Source of the DNA: an uncultured Saprospiraceae bacterium
GTDB taxonomy: Bacteria; Bacteroidota; Bacteroidia; Chitinophagales; Saprospiraceae
Reading direction: 5' to 3'
Assembly: GCA_937980645.1 (NCBI GenBank)
Contig: CALJPQ010000003.1
Location: forward strand, 124,001-188,000
Length of the DNA stretch: 64,000 bases
Positions within the stretch are counted from its first letter, which is position 1. Every line of letters begins with the position of its first letter. Shown piece after piece: positions 52,812 through 60,295 of the stretch. The notes below the pieces were generated by a model, which saw only the letters and a list, made by a program, of their open reading frames with translations, made no database searches and was not told the DNA's origin. The position numbers and the translations under genes were made by a program.

Positions 52812-54065
52812 TCACTTTGTCGGGCAGGGCTTCCCCTCAATACGTCGCCACAGATTACCCAGAAACTGCCGGATTTCCTTAGGGTCTTGTGGCGATCGGT
52901 TGCGCTGGTAAATGTCCCAGTGGCCGTCGGGCTTCCGAAACAGCAGGAAGGGGAAGATGTAGTTTCGGTTGACGAGGGTGTCTGCCTGGAGTCCAAAACG
53001 CAGGTCGTTAACCTGGAGAGTATCGCCGGTTTGCCCATAGGGCAGCACATCGTAGTATCCGTCGGAGAACCAGCGCAGGAAACGGAGGGCGCGCTCGTCG
53101 GGCGGGATGTGGTCGAGCAGGTGGTGGTTTTTAGGAATGGCAGTGAGGCGCTCGAAATCTGGCTGGCAGTCGCGGAGGCCGACGAGACCGTAATAGTAAG
53201 CGCTGTCGGTTTCGGCCACGCCGTACCAGACGATGTTGTTGAAAATCGTTGGGTTGGTCATGTAGCGCTGGTAGGCTATCTGGCGTTGAGCTAGCGCCTG
53301 CTCGAAGAGGCGCCCGACGTGTTGTTTATTGAAATAGGTGTAGGCCAAATAGCCGCAGCTCCACAGGATGCCGGCCCAGGCCAGATACAGGCGCAGCGGT
53401 TGGGTGCGCTCTAAGCGAGCGGCCAGCAGCAGGCAGAGGGCGAAGGGCACGGTGTAGAGCGGGTCCACCACCGATATGGTGTTCCACTGCACGCGCAGGT
53501 CAGAAAAAGGCTGCCAGATTTGTGTGCCAAAATTGGTGCAGCAGTCTAAAAGTGGGTGGGTAAAGATACTCCAAAAGAACAGCGACACCCATGTCAGATA
53601 GGGGGCTTGCACGTGGCTAAGTTCGCGCATCCAGTAGTCGCGCCATAGCCAGAGGGCAAACCAGAAGCCCAGAATGAGTGTGGGAATAAACACATACCAG
53701 CTGATGTGGCCAAACAGCACCACCGGCACATAGTTGATGCCGGCAGCCGCCACTATGAAGAACAGCACCCAAATCAGCCCGGCAATGCGCTTGTAGCCGC
53801 GCAGCTGGTGAACACGCTGGCTGTAGAAGAATTGGGCCAGCCAGGCAAACACCCACGGCGCCACGGCTGCAAAGAGCATCGAGTGCATAAAACCGCGATG
53901 GAAGCTCATGGCCGTCAGGCGGTCGGTGAAGAGCTCTGCCATCACGTCTAAGTCGGGAATAGTGCCGCCCACCGCGCCCCAGAGCATGGCGCGATTGCCC
54001 AAACGCCGGCCTGCCACAACCTCGCCACAGGCGGCCCCAAGCACGATTTGCGTCAGTGAGTCCAT
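52812..54065 (-). CDS. Membrane-bound metal-dependent hydrolase, YdjM/LexA-binding-hydrolase family
   Basis: 417 residues. It begins MDSLTQIVLGAACGEVVAGRR, typical of the YdjM/inner-membrane hydrolase family. About 6 membrane helices carry the conserved metal-ligand set: GTIPDLDV, HRGFMHSMLF, and IFTHPLLDCC. A soluble C-terminal part of about 150 residues (VAETDSAYYYGLVGLRDCQPDFERL) is common to this branch. The reaction is not established. It follows the 184-residue exported protein gene by 13 nt on the same strand. Confidence 0.87.
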   Translation of the reverse strand: MDSLTQIVLGAACGEVVAGRRLGNRAMLWGAVGGTIPDLDVMAELFTDRLTAMSFHRGFMHSMLFAAVAPWVFAWLAQFFYSQRVHQLRGYKRIAGLIWVLFFIVAAAGINYVPVVLFGHISWYVFIPTLILGFWFALWLWRDYWMRELSHVQAPYLTWVSLFFWSIFTHPLLDCCTNFGTQIWQPFSDLRVQWNTISVVDPLYTVPFALCLLLAARLERTQPLRLYLAWAGILWSCGYLAYTYFNKQHVGRLFEQALAQRQIAYQRYMTNPTIFNNIVWYGVAETDSAYYYGLVGLRDCQPDFERLTAIPKNHHLLDHIPPDERALRFLRWFSDGYYDVLPYGQTGDTLQVNDLRFGLQADTLVNRNYIFPFLLFRKPDGHWDIYQRNRSPQDPKEIRQFLGNLWRRIEGKPCPTK

Positions 54066-54078
54066 AAGGCAGAGCGCG

Positions 54079-54633
54079 TTACGGTTGCTTTTTCAGGACT
54101 GCCCGCTGGAATACGCTCAGCGGGTAGGTGTTCACCTCCGGGATTTTCTCGCCCCCGTGTTCAGCATTGCCTGTGGTGCTGATAGGCTTATCGAGACCGG
54201 AATAAACTTCAAAGAGCAACGTTTCGGCATCCTGCTTTTCGTAGGTGCACATCAGTCGGTTGTTCATGACTGTGAAATGGCTGACGAATTTAGGCCCGTA
54301 GAGAAAGCCTTCGATGACGATGCTGTTTTTTTCGTCCACCTTCCACAGCCCGCGCTCAGGTGCTACGGGCACCAGCTCATAGGGTCGCCAGTCCTCTTCT
54401 TTCGAGCCATAGACGATGCCGAAAGTGTAGCGGCCCTCTTTGGAGGTGTCTATGGGATAAATCTCTAAGTGCATTTGCACAGAGTTGGCCAGGCCTTTTG
54501 GGCCGTAAATGTGGAGCGTACCCGACCACGTGCCCGTCCAGTCGTCAGGGAAGGCCGGCGATGCGGCCTTCTGGGCAGGCAGCCAGCCCGGGTTGAGGAA
54601 AAGAAAAAATGAGAGCAGGATGCAGGATTTCAT
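54079..54633 (-). CDS. Exported lipocalin-like protein of unknown function
   Basis: 184 residues with a signal peptide (MKSCILLSFFLFLNPGWLPAQ). The rest is short and beta-rich, opening WTGTWSGTLHIYG and continuing with alternating strands (SVQMHLEIYPID, RYTFGIVYGS, GLWKVDEKNSIVIEGF, FVSHFTVMNNRLMCTYEKQ), which suggests a small barrel such as a lipocalin. That fold assignment is from pattern only. Probable operon partner of the YdjM-like hydrolase downstream. Not recognised further. Confidence 0.7.
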   Translation of the reverse strand: MKSCILLSFFLFLNPGWLPAQKAASPAFPDDWTGTWSGTLHIYGPKGLANSVQMHLEIYPIDTSKEGRYTFGIVYGSKEEDWRPYELVPVAPERGLWKVDEKNSIVIEGFLYGPKFVSHFTVMNNRLMCTYEKQDAETLLFEVYSGLDKPISTTGNAEHGGEKIPEVNTYPLSVFQRAVLKKQP

Positions 54634-54721
54634 GCGAAATGAGACCTTTGAGCAGATTTTTCGGGCTTTACGCCGTTCTTGTTCGACCCTTTTACCCTTT
54701 AAAAGCAGCCTTTTGTGCTGG

Positions 54722-54729
54722 CAAAAGTA
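54722..54729 (-). promoter_or_regulatory. -7 box of the 54079-54633 gene
   Basis: The minus strand reads TACTTTTG followed by CC, exact TAnnTTTG, about 88 nt upstream of the ATG at 54633 and just inside the leader of the divergent gene. Confidence 0.4.
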
Positions 54730-54735
54730 ACGTCT

Positions 54736-56532
54736 ATGCGTTTCTCCCTGCAGCTTCCTTCGTTTTCGATTTCCCTGTGGTTTCGCGCGTTTGCCGAGGC
54801 ATGTGGGCGTTTTCCGGCAGCCATGTTGTGCGCTGCAGGGTTTACGGGCGCCCTCATCCAGCTTGTAGCTGCCGAGTCAGAAAATACGGAGGTCATCCGG
54901 TTGCTGATGGCGTCCTTGCTAGGTATTCCAACGAGTATTGGCTTTGCAGCATTGGCCGAACGAGCAGGGTGGGAGGGGTGGAAGCATTACGCCCTCCAGA
55001 GCCTGGGCATCCTGTCAGCGGTGGCGGCCTATTTTCTGCTGCATCCGAAGTTACCAAATTGGGAAGGTATGCAGATACCGCGCTATTGCGTGGCACTGGT
55101 CATAGCGCATCTGTGGGTGGCTGTATCGCCCTTTTTAGGGCGCCGCAGCGCAGTGGCCGATTTTTGGGAGTACAACAAGCGTCTGCTGACGCACTTTGCT
55201 GTTGGCACTGTGTATGCCGCCATTATCTTCGTAGGGTTGGCGCTGGCCATTGCTGCCATCAATGCGTTGTTCGATCTGCACTGGAGCTCGCGGGTTTACG
55301 GCTATCTGTTCGCGCTGATGGCTGGCATGTTCCAGACGACGTTCTTTCTCTACCATTTCCCTGCCCGTATGGTGTTCGACGATGAGGAAGCGGGCTATCC
55401 CGCTATTCTCAAAAACCTGTGTCAGTACGTTTTCGTGCCGATTGTCGGGCTGTACTTTCTCATCCTCTATGCCTATTCGGCTAAAATCCTGCTGGAGTGG
55501 GCGTTGCCTCGCGGCTGGGTATCGTCGTTGGTGTTGGGTTTTTCGGTAGCGGGTATTTTCACGTATCTCATCAATTATCGTTTGCCCGAGTATCCGGTGA
55601 GTCGGTGGGTGTTGCTGTATCAGCGGTTTTTCTGGTGGGTGCTGGCGCCGATGATTGCCTTGCTGTTTGTGGCCATTGGCCGGCGTATTTCGGACTATGG
55701 TGTTACGCCGGAGCGCTATTTTGTGGCGCACGCCGGTGTGTGGTTGCTCGTGGTGTGTGTGTATTTCTTGTGGTCAAAGGCGGACGACATTCGTTTCATC
55801 CCTGTATCGCTGGCGCTGTTCCTGTTGCCGGCCGTTGTGGGGCCATTCGATGCTTTCGAGGTGTCGCAGCGCAGTCAGGTGGGGATTTTGAAAGAAATTT
55901 TTGAAAAAAATAAGGCTTTTGAAAGCAGCGGCCTGCTCAAAAAAGACCTTTCGGATCTGCCCGACGAGGACCGCGAGCGTGTGCGCTCCGTTGTATATTT
56001 TCTGAGTGAGCAGGGGGCTTTAGGCCGTATAGGCGGATGGTTTTCGACGCCGATGGCCACCCTTGCGCCAGACTCGTTGGTACCCTATGAGCGCGCCCAG
56101 AGGGTGCTCGAACTGCTACGTCTGGAACGCCAGCGCATCAATGAAGTGCTGTACCTGAGCGCCAAAACCTCCGAGCAGGTCTCATATGCGGTCAATATTG
56201 CCGGCTTTCGCACATTTTACGCGCTAGATTTGATGACATGGTCGCCTCCGAGTGCGAATGCGCCCTCAGCTGTGCACCTGTCGCCTTCGGGCAAGGCGCT
56301 GGTCATTCGCCTCAATGGCGCCCGGAGCGTTGCAGATACCCTCGAATTTGGGCCACGCCTGCGGCAGTGGGAAATCGAAGGCCTCAAACGCGAAAGTCTG
56401 ATGCCCGATAGCCTAAGCACGCTGAACTGGAGTGTAGGGCAGCGTGCCTATCGTCTTTTTGTGCAGGAAGTCTGGTTAGAAGAAAAGACGCAACAAGTGC
56501 GACAATTGAAGGGCGCCCTGTTTGTCAAATAG
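54736..56532 (+). CDS. DUF4153 family multi-pass membrane protein
   Basis: 598 residues from the ATG at 54736 (MRFSLQLPSFSISLW). About 11-12 membrane helices occupy the first 390 residues; the rest is soluble, charged and partly helical (about 395-480), ending in a beta-rich tail. Segments such as FWEYNKRLLTHFAVGTVYAAIIFVGLALAIAAINALF and PVSRWVLLYQRFFWWVLAPMIALLFVAI are characteristic of DUF4153, a family without an assigned activity. It is transcribed alone, divergently from the exported-protein gene. Confidence 0.82.
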   Translation: MRFSLQLPSFSISLWFRAFAEACGRFPAAMLCAAGFTGALIQLVAAESENTEVIRLLMASLLGIPTSIGFAALAERAGWEGWKHYALQSLGILSAVAAYFLLHPKLPNWEGMQIPRYCVALVIAHLWVAVSPFLGRRSAVADFWEYNKRLLTHFAVGTVYAAIIFVGLALAIAAINALFDLHWSSRVYGYLFALMAGMFQTTFFLYHFPARMVFDDEEAGYPAILKNLCQYVFVPIVGLYFLILYAYSAKILLEWALPRGWVSSLVLGFSVAGIFTYLINYRLPEYPVSRWVLLYQRFFWWVLAPMIALLFVAIGRRISDYGVTPERYFVAHAGVWLLVVCVYFLWSKADDIRFIPVSLALFLLPAVVGPFDAFEVSQRSQVGILKEIFEKNKAFESSGLLKKDLSDLPDEDRERVRSVVYFLSEQGALGRIGGWFSTPMATLAPDSLVPYERAQRVLELLRLERQRINEVLYLSAKTSEQVSYAVNIAGFRTFYALDLMTWSPPSANAPSAVHLSPSGKALVIRLNGARSVADTLEFGPRLRQWEIEGLKRESLMPDSLSTLNWSVGQRAYRLFVQEVWLEEKTQQVRQLKGALFVK

Positions 56533-56684
56533 CCTCAAACCTGGCTGCCCTGCAAGAAGGCGGCACGCGCGAAGGCATCCTGTCCTGCATTTGGCCAGGT
56601 TTTCTTAATGAAAAATTGACAAACCTGGCAAATGCGCCGCCAGGCACTTGTCTATCTTCGCCCATTACCTCACCGATTACACAC

Positions 56685-57032
56685 GTGTTCTCAACCCGAT
56701 TTACGGAAAAGTACTCTCCTCTTTTGCTTCTGCTGGCCCTGCTGGCAGGCGCTTCTATGGCATTAGCGCAGAACAGCCACCCCAAAGACAAGCCCGGCGC
56801 CGCTGACCACCCTATGTTCAACCGAATGAACAACTTTTACATCTACGACTACTCGAACAATTACGATGCCTTTGAATTCTTCCTACCCGACGGCAAGCGC
56901 CAGCGCGTAGAAGGAAAGCGCGTGAGAGTTTACTATATGCACGGTTTTGGCTGCGAAGTGTCTGTTGCCGACAACCGCAAGGAAAGCGGTCGCGCACAGA
57001 ACCGGCGCGTCGAGGTGGTGAAATTGCGCTAA
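56685..57032 (+). CDS. OmpA-family remnant with large internal deletion
   Basis: 115 residues from a GTG at 56685, which gives a signal peptide (FSTRFTEKYSPLLLLLALLAGASMALAQ). Residues about 30-85 (HPMFNRMNNFYIYDYS..., LPDGKRQRVEGKRVRVYY) match the N-terminal region of Bacteroidota OmpA-family lipoprotein-like proteins. The chain then jumps at VYYM|HGFG to the extreme C-terminus of an OmpA peptidoglycan-binding domain (VADNRKESGRAQNRRVEVVKL). The normal protein would have over 200 residues between these parts, including the TD-x-x-G-x-x-x-x-N-x-x-L-S-x-x-R motif, which is absent. The frame is intact across the junction. I judge it an in-frame deletion product, probably non-functional; I kept it as CDS because it remains translatable. 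Confidence 0.6.
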   Translation: MFSTRFTEKYSPLLLLLALLAGASMALAQNSHPKDKPGAADHPMFNRMNNFYIYDYSNNYDAFEFFLPDGKRQRVEGKRVRVYYMHGFGCEVSVADNRKESGRAQNRRVEVVKLR

Positions 57033-57094
57033 GCGCCTGCCGGCAGGTGCTGTATTGCTGCCCGGGATTTTTTCAGGTTTTTGCCCGTATCTGA

Positions 57095-57127
57095 TTGCTT
57101 CATTGCAGGGAAGAAGCGTTACCTTTG
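57095..57127 (+). promoter_or_regulatory. Promoter of carB leader
   Basis: TTG (57095-57097), 22 nt, TACCTTTG (57120-57127) followed by CGCTCC. The predicted start of transcription lies at about 57131-57133, a few bases before the leader ATG at 57137. Confidence 0.55.
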
Positions 57128-57136
57128 CGCTCCGAA

Positions 57137-57217
57137 ATGTATCGGAGAAGAGAAACACCTTTTGTTTTATCGGATAAACCGGAAGCGGCCTGCTGCGCTG
57201 CTTCCGGTTTTTTTTAA
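57137..57217 (+). CDS. Putative 26-aa leader peptide of carB
   Basis: ATG at 57137, TAA ending at 57217, reading MYRRRETPFVLSDKPEA... to the C-terminus ASGFF. It starts about 5 nt after the predicted transcription start and reads through the U-rich stretch CCTTTTGTTTTAT and the whole terminator stem, stopping within the T-run, 10 nt before the carB GTG. It is in a different frame from carB. It has the layout of the pyrBI leader peptide of enteric bacteria; its translation is inferred, not shown. Confidence 0.45.
   Translation: MYRRRETPFVLSDKPEAACCAASGFF
57176..57215 (+). terminator. Intrinsic terminator inside the carB leader (putative attenuator)
   Basis: AAACCGGAAGC (57176-57186) pairs perfectly with GCTTCCGGTTT (57200-57210), an 11-bp stem with a 13-nt loop. 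It is followed directly by Ts to 57215. A smaller hairpin CTCCGA-AATGTA-TCGGAG precedes it at 57130-57147. The whole lies between the promoter and the carB start codon. Confidence 0.85.
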
Positions 57218-57227
57218 AGCACCTGCT

Positions 57228-60137
57228 GTGAGAGACCCATCCATCCAGACCGTTTTGATTATTGGCTCGGGGCCGATCATCATTGGCCAGGCGTGTGAAT
57301 TTGATTACTCCGGCTCCCAGGCCAGCCGTTCGCTGCGCGAGGAGGGCATCCGGGTAGCCCTCATCAATTCCAACCCGGCCACCATCATGACCGACCCGGT
57401 AACTGCGGACTACATCTACCTGCGCCCGCTGACGCCGGAAAGCATCGAGCGGATCCTGCAAGAGCATCAGGAGAACCCCGCGCTACCGCCTATAGATGCC
57501 GTGCTGCCCACCATGGGTGGCCAGACGGCGCTCAACTTGGCTATCGAGTGCGAAAAGCTAGGCCTATGGGAACAATATGGTGTGCGCATGATTGGCGTGG
57601 ACACACGCGCTATTGAGACTACCGAAAACCGCGAGGAATTCAAGCGTTTCGTCGTCGGGCTGGGCCTGTCGGTAGCGCCCTCGTACATCGCCAACTCGTT
57701 TCTGGAAGGCAAGGAGGCGGCGCAAAAAATTGGCTTTCCACTCGTTATCCGGCCTTCCTACACGCTGGGCGGCACAGGCGGCGGCTTCGTCATGCGCGAG
57801 GAGGATTTCGACGAAGCCCTCAAGCGCGGCCTGAATGCCTCGCCCACGCACGAGGTGCTGGTGGAAAAGGCCGTCCTGGGCTGGAAGGAATACGAATTGG
57901 AACTCCTGCGCGACCGCAACGACAACGTCGTCATCATTTGCACGGTCGAAAACCTCGACCCCATGGGCGTACACACGGGCGATAGCATCACCATCGCGCC
58001 TGCCATGACACTAAGCGACACGTGCTTTCAGGAAATGCGCGACCAGGCACTGCGCATTATGCGCGGGCTGGGCAACTTCGCCGGTGGCTGCAATGTGCAA
58101 TTCGCCCAAAACCCGGAAACAGAGGAACTCATTGCCGTCGAGGTGAACCCCCGCGTGTCGCGCTCGTCGGCCTTGGCCAGCAAAGCTACCGGTTACCCCA
58201 TCGCTAAAATCGCAGCCAAACTGGCTATCGGCTACACGCTGGACGAACTGGCCAACCAGATAACTAAAACCACCTCAGCCCTCTTCGAGCCAGTACAGGA
58301 CTACGTCATCGTCAAGATGCCGCGCTGGAACTTTGAGAAATTCCCTGGCGCCGATGTGCGGCTGGGCCTGCAAATGAAATCGGTAGGTGAAGTGATGGCC
58401 ATCGGGCGCAGTTTCACCGAAGCCCTCCAGAAGGCCTGCCAGAGCCAGGAAAACAACCGCAACGGCCTGGGCGCCGACATGAAAGAATGGCTCAAGACCG
58501 ACGATATCCTGGAGCGCTTGGAAAAGGCCTCCGACGACCGCATCTACCGAGTCAAAGACGCCCTGCGGCTGGGCATCCCGTCGCGCACGGTGCAAAAACT
58601 GACCGGTATTGACCCATGGTTCATCCAGGAAATCAAGAAACTGGTCAAAATGGAAGAGCAGCTGCAGCGCTACAATGTGCCCGAAGATATTCCAGATAAT
58701 GTCTTCTTGGAGTTGAAGAAAAACGGCTACTCCGACGCACAAATCGCCTGGCTGTTGCGTGTGGATGAAAAATCCGTAACGCGCGAGCGCAAACGGCGCG
58801 GCATACGGCGCGTGTATAAAATGGTGGATACCTGCTCAGCGGAATTTGAGTCGAAGACCAACTACTTCTATTCCACCTTTGAGAGCGGCATAGCGCAATT
58901 GCCTTCACCTGCTGAAGGGGAGGTAAAGGGCGAAGCGTCGGCGCCTATTTTTCAGCCTAAAAATGAGAGCATAGTCCAACACGATCGCAAGAAGATCGTA
59001 GTGCTTGGCTCTGGCCCTAACCGCATTGGCCAGGGTATCGAGTTCGACTACTGCTGCGTGCATGGTGTGCTGGCCGCCAAAGAGCTGGGCTACGAGACCA
59101 TCATGGTCAACTGTAACCCGGAGACGGTGAGCACCGACTTCGATGTGGCCGACAAGCTCTATTTTGAGCCGGTGTACTGGGAGCATCTGGAAGAAATCCT
59201 CGAGCACGAGCGCCCCGATGGCGTCATCGTACAGCTGGGCGGCCAGACGGCCCTCAAACTCGCCGAAGACTTGTACAAAAACGGCTGGAACATTGTTGGT
59301 ACCTCGTTTCCAGACATGGACATTGCCGAAGACCGCGGTCGCTTCAGCGACCTGCTCAAAGCACTCGATATTCCCTATCCGAAATACGGCGCTGCGCGTG
59401 ACGTGGACGAAGCACTCGACATTGCCCGGCGCCTGCCGTACCCGCTACTGGTGCGTCCCAGCTACGTACTGGGCGGCCAGCGCATGAAGATTGTCATCAA
59501 CGACCACGAACTGGAACGCCAGGTGCTGAGCATCTTCAAGCACATGCCTGACAACCGCGTGCTCATTGACCAGTTCCTCGAACGCGCTAAAGAGGCCGAA
59601 ATAGACGCCATCTTCGACGGTGACGAACTGCACGTCATGGGCATCATGGAACACATCGAACCGGCGGGAATCCACTCGGGCGACTCCTCAGCCGTATTGC
59701 CATATTACTCACTTGGCCCTATCGTCATTGAGCGCATGATCGAGTACGCTGAAAAAATCGCCCGCGCCTTGCGCATCAGGGGCCTCATCAACATTCAGTA
59801 CGCCATCAAAGACGACCAGGTCTATGTCATCGAGGCCAACCCGCGTGCCTCGCGTACGACGCCCTTCATCGCCAAAGCCTATAATATCCCGTACCTGAAT
59901 ATCGCCACTAAGGTGATGCTGGGCACGCACAAGCTGCGCGACTTCCACTTAGAACAGCAACTGGAGGGTTACGCCATCAAAATACCAGTCTTCTCGTTCG
60001 AGAAATTCCCGGGGGTGGACAAACGCCTGGGCCCCGAGATGAAGAGCACCGGCGAGGCCATTTATTTCATCCGTGACCTCAAAGACCCGTATTTCCGCGA
60101 ACTGGAGCGCAACCGCAGTATGTACCTCTACAGCTAA
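57228..60137 (+). CDS. carB: Carbamoyl-phosphate synthase large subunit, lacking the MGS-like allosteric domain
   Basis: 969 residues from a GTG at 57228. The upstream frame is open but the family begins close to VLIIGSGPIIIGQACEFDYSG. Makes carbamoyl phosphate for pyrimidine and arginine synthesis, with ammonia from the CarA subunit, which is not in the window. First ATP-grasp half about 1-390, oligomerisation region, second half from about 590 (VVLGSGPNRIGQGIEFDYCC). The protein ends at about the position where the E. coli enzyme (1073 residues) starts its C-terminal allosteric domain: FEKFPGVDKRLGPEMKSTGEAI then a short tail to MYLYS. Loss of that domain is usual in Bacteroidota. An extra linker of about 25 residues (LPSPAEGEVKGEASAP region) lies between the halves. 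Confidence 0.95.
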   Translation: MRDPSIQTVLIIGSGPIIIGQACEFDYSGSQASRSLREEGIRVALINSNPATIMTDPVTADYIYLRPLTPESIERILQEHQENPALPPIDAVLPTMGGQTALNLAIECEKLGLWEQYGVRMIGVDTRAIETTENREEFKRFVVGLGLSVAPSYIANSFLEGKEAAQKIGFPLVIRPSYTLGGTGGGFVMREEDFDEALKRGLNASPTHEVLVEKAVLGWKEYELELLRDRNDNVVIICTVENLDPMGVHTGDSITIAPAMTLSDTCFQEMRDQALRIMRGLGNFAGGCNVQFAQNPETEELIAVEVNPRVSRSSALASKATGYPIAKIAAKLAIGYTLDELANQITKTTSALFEPVQDYVIVKMPRWNFEKFPGADVRLGLQMKSVGEVMAIGRSFTEALQKACQSQENNRNGLGADMKEWLKTDDILERLEKASDDRIYRVKDALRLGIPSRTVQKLTGIDPWFIQEIKKLVKMEEQLQRYNVPEDIPDNVFLELKKNGYSDAQIAWLLRVDEKSVTRERKRRGIRRVYKMVDTCSAEFESKTNYFYSTFESGIAQLPSPAEGEVKGEASAPIFQPKNESIVQHDRKKIVVLGSGPNRIGQGIEFDYCCVHGVLAAKELGYETIMVNCNPETVSTDFDVADKLYFEPVYWEHLEEILEHERPDGVIVQLGGQTALKLAEDLYKNGWNIVGTSFPDMDIAEDRGRFSDLLKALDIPYPKYGAARDVDEALDIARRLPYPLLVRPSYVLGGQRMKIVINDHELERQVLSIFKHMPDNRVLIDQFLERAKEAEIDAIFDGDELHVMGIMEHIEPAGIHSGDSSAVLPYYSLGPIVIERMIEYAEKIARALRIRGLINIQYAIKDDQVYVIEANPRASRTTPFIAKAYNIPYLNIATKVMLGTHKLRDFHLEQQLEGYAIKIPVFSFEKFPGVDKRLGPEMKSTGEAIYFIRDLKDPYFRELERNRSMYLYS

Positions 60138-60186
60138 CTAGTACCCGGCCGCAGCCTTTTATTCGCCTTGCGCCATTACAAATAGA

Positions 60187-60223
60187 TTTGACGCTATTAA
60201 ACGCCGTTTTTTTTATACTTTTG
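60187..60223 (+). promoter_or_regulatory. Promoter of the half-size glycogen synthase gene
   Basis: TTTG (60187-60190) and TACTTTTG (60216-60223), followed by CGCCAC. The spacing of 25 nt is a little long. It predicts a leader of about 68 nt before the ATG at 60296. Confidence 0.45.
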
Positions 60224-60295
60224 CGCCACATTTTCGAATATCTACCGCCGCGCATCGGAAGCGATTAGAAAACATTAGTCAGAATATCGTCTTAC

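Noticed and set aside
57228-60137. A possible frameshift at the CarB linker
   Set aside because: The reading frame is continuous and both halves are complete; the extra residues are an in-frame insertion rather than a break.
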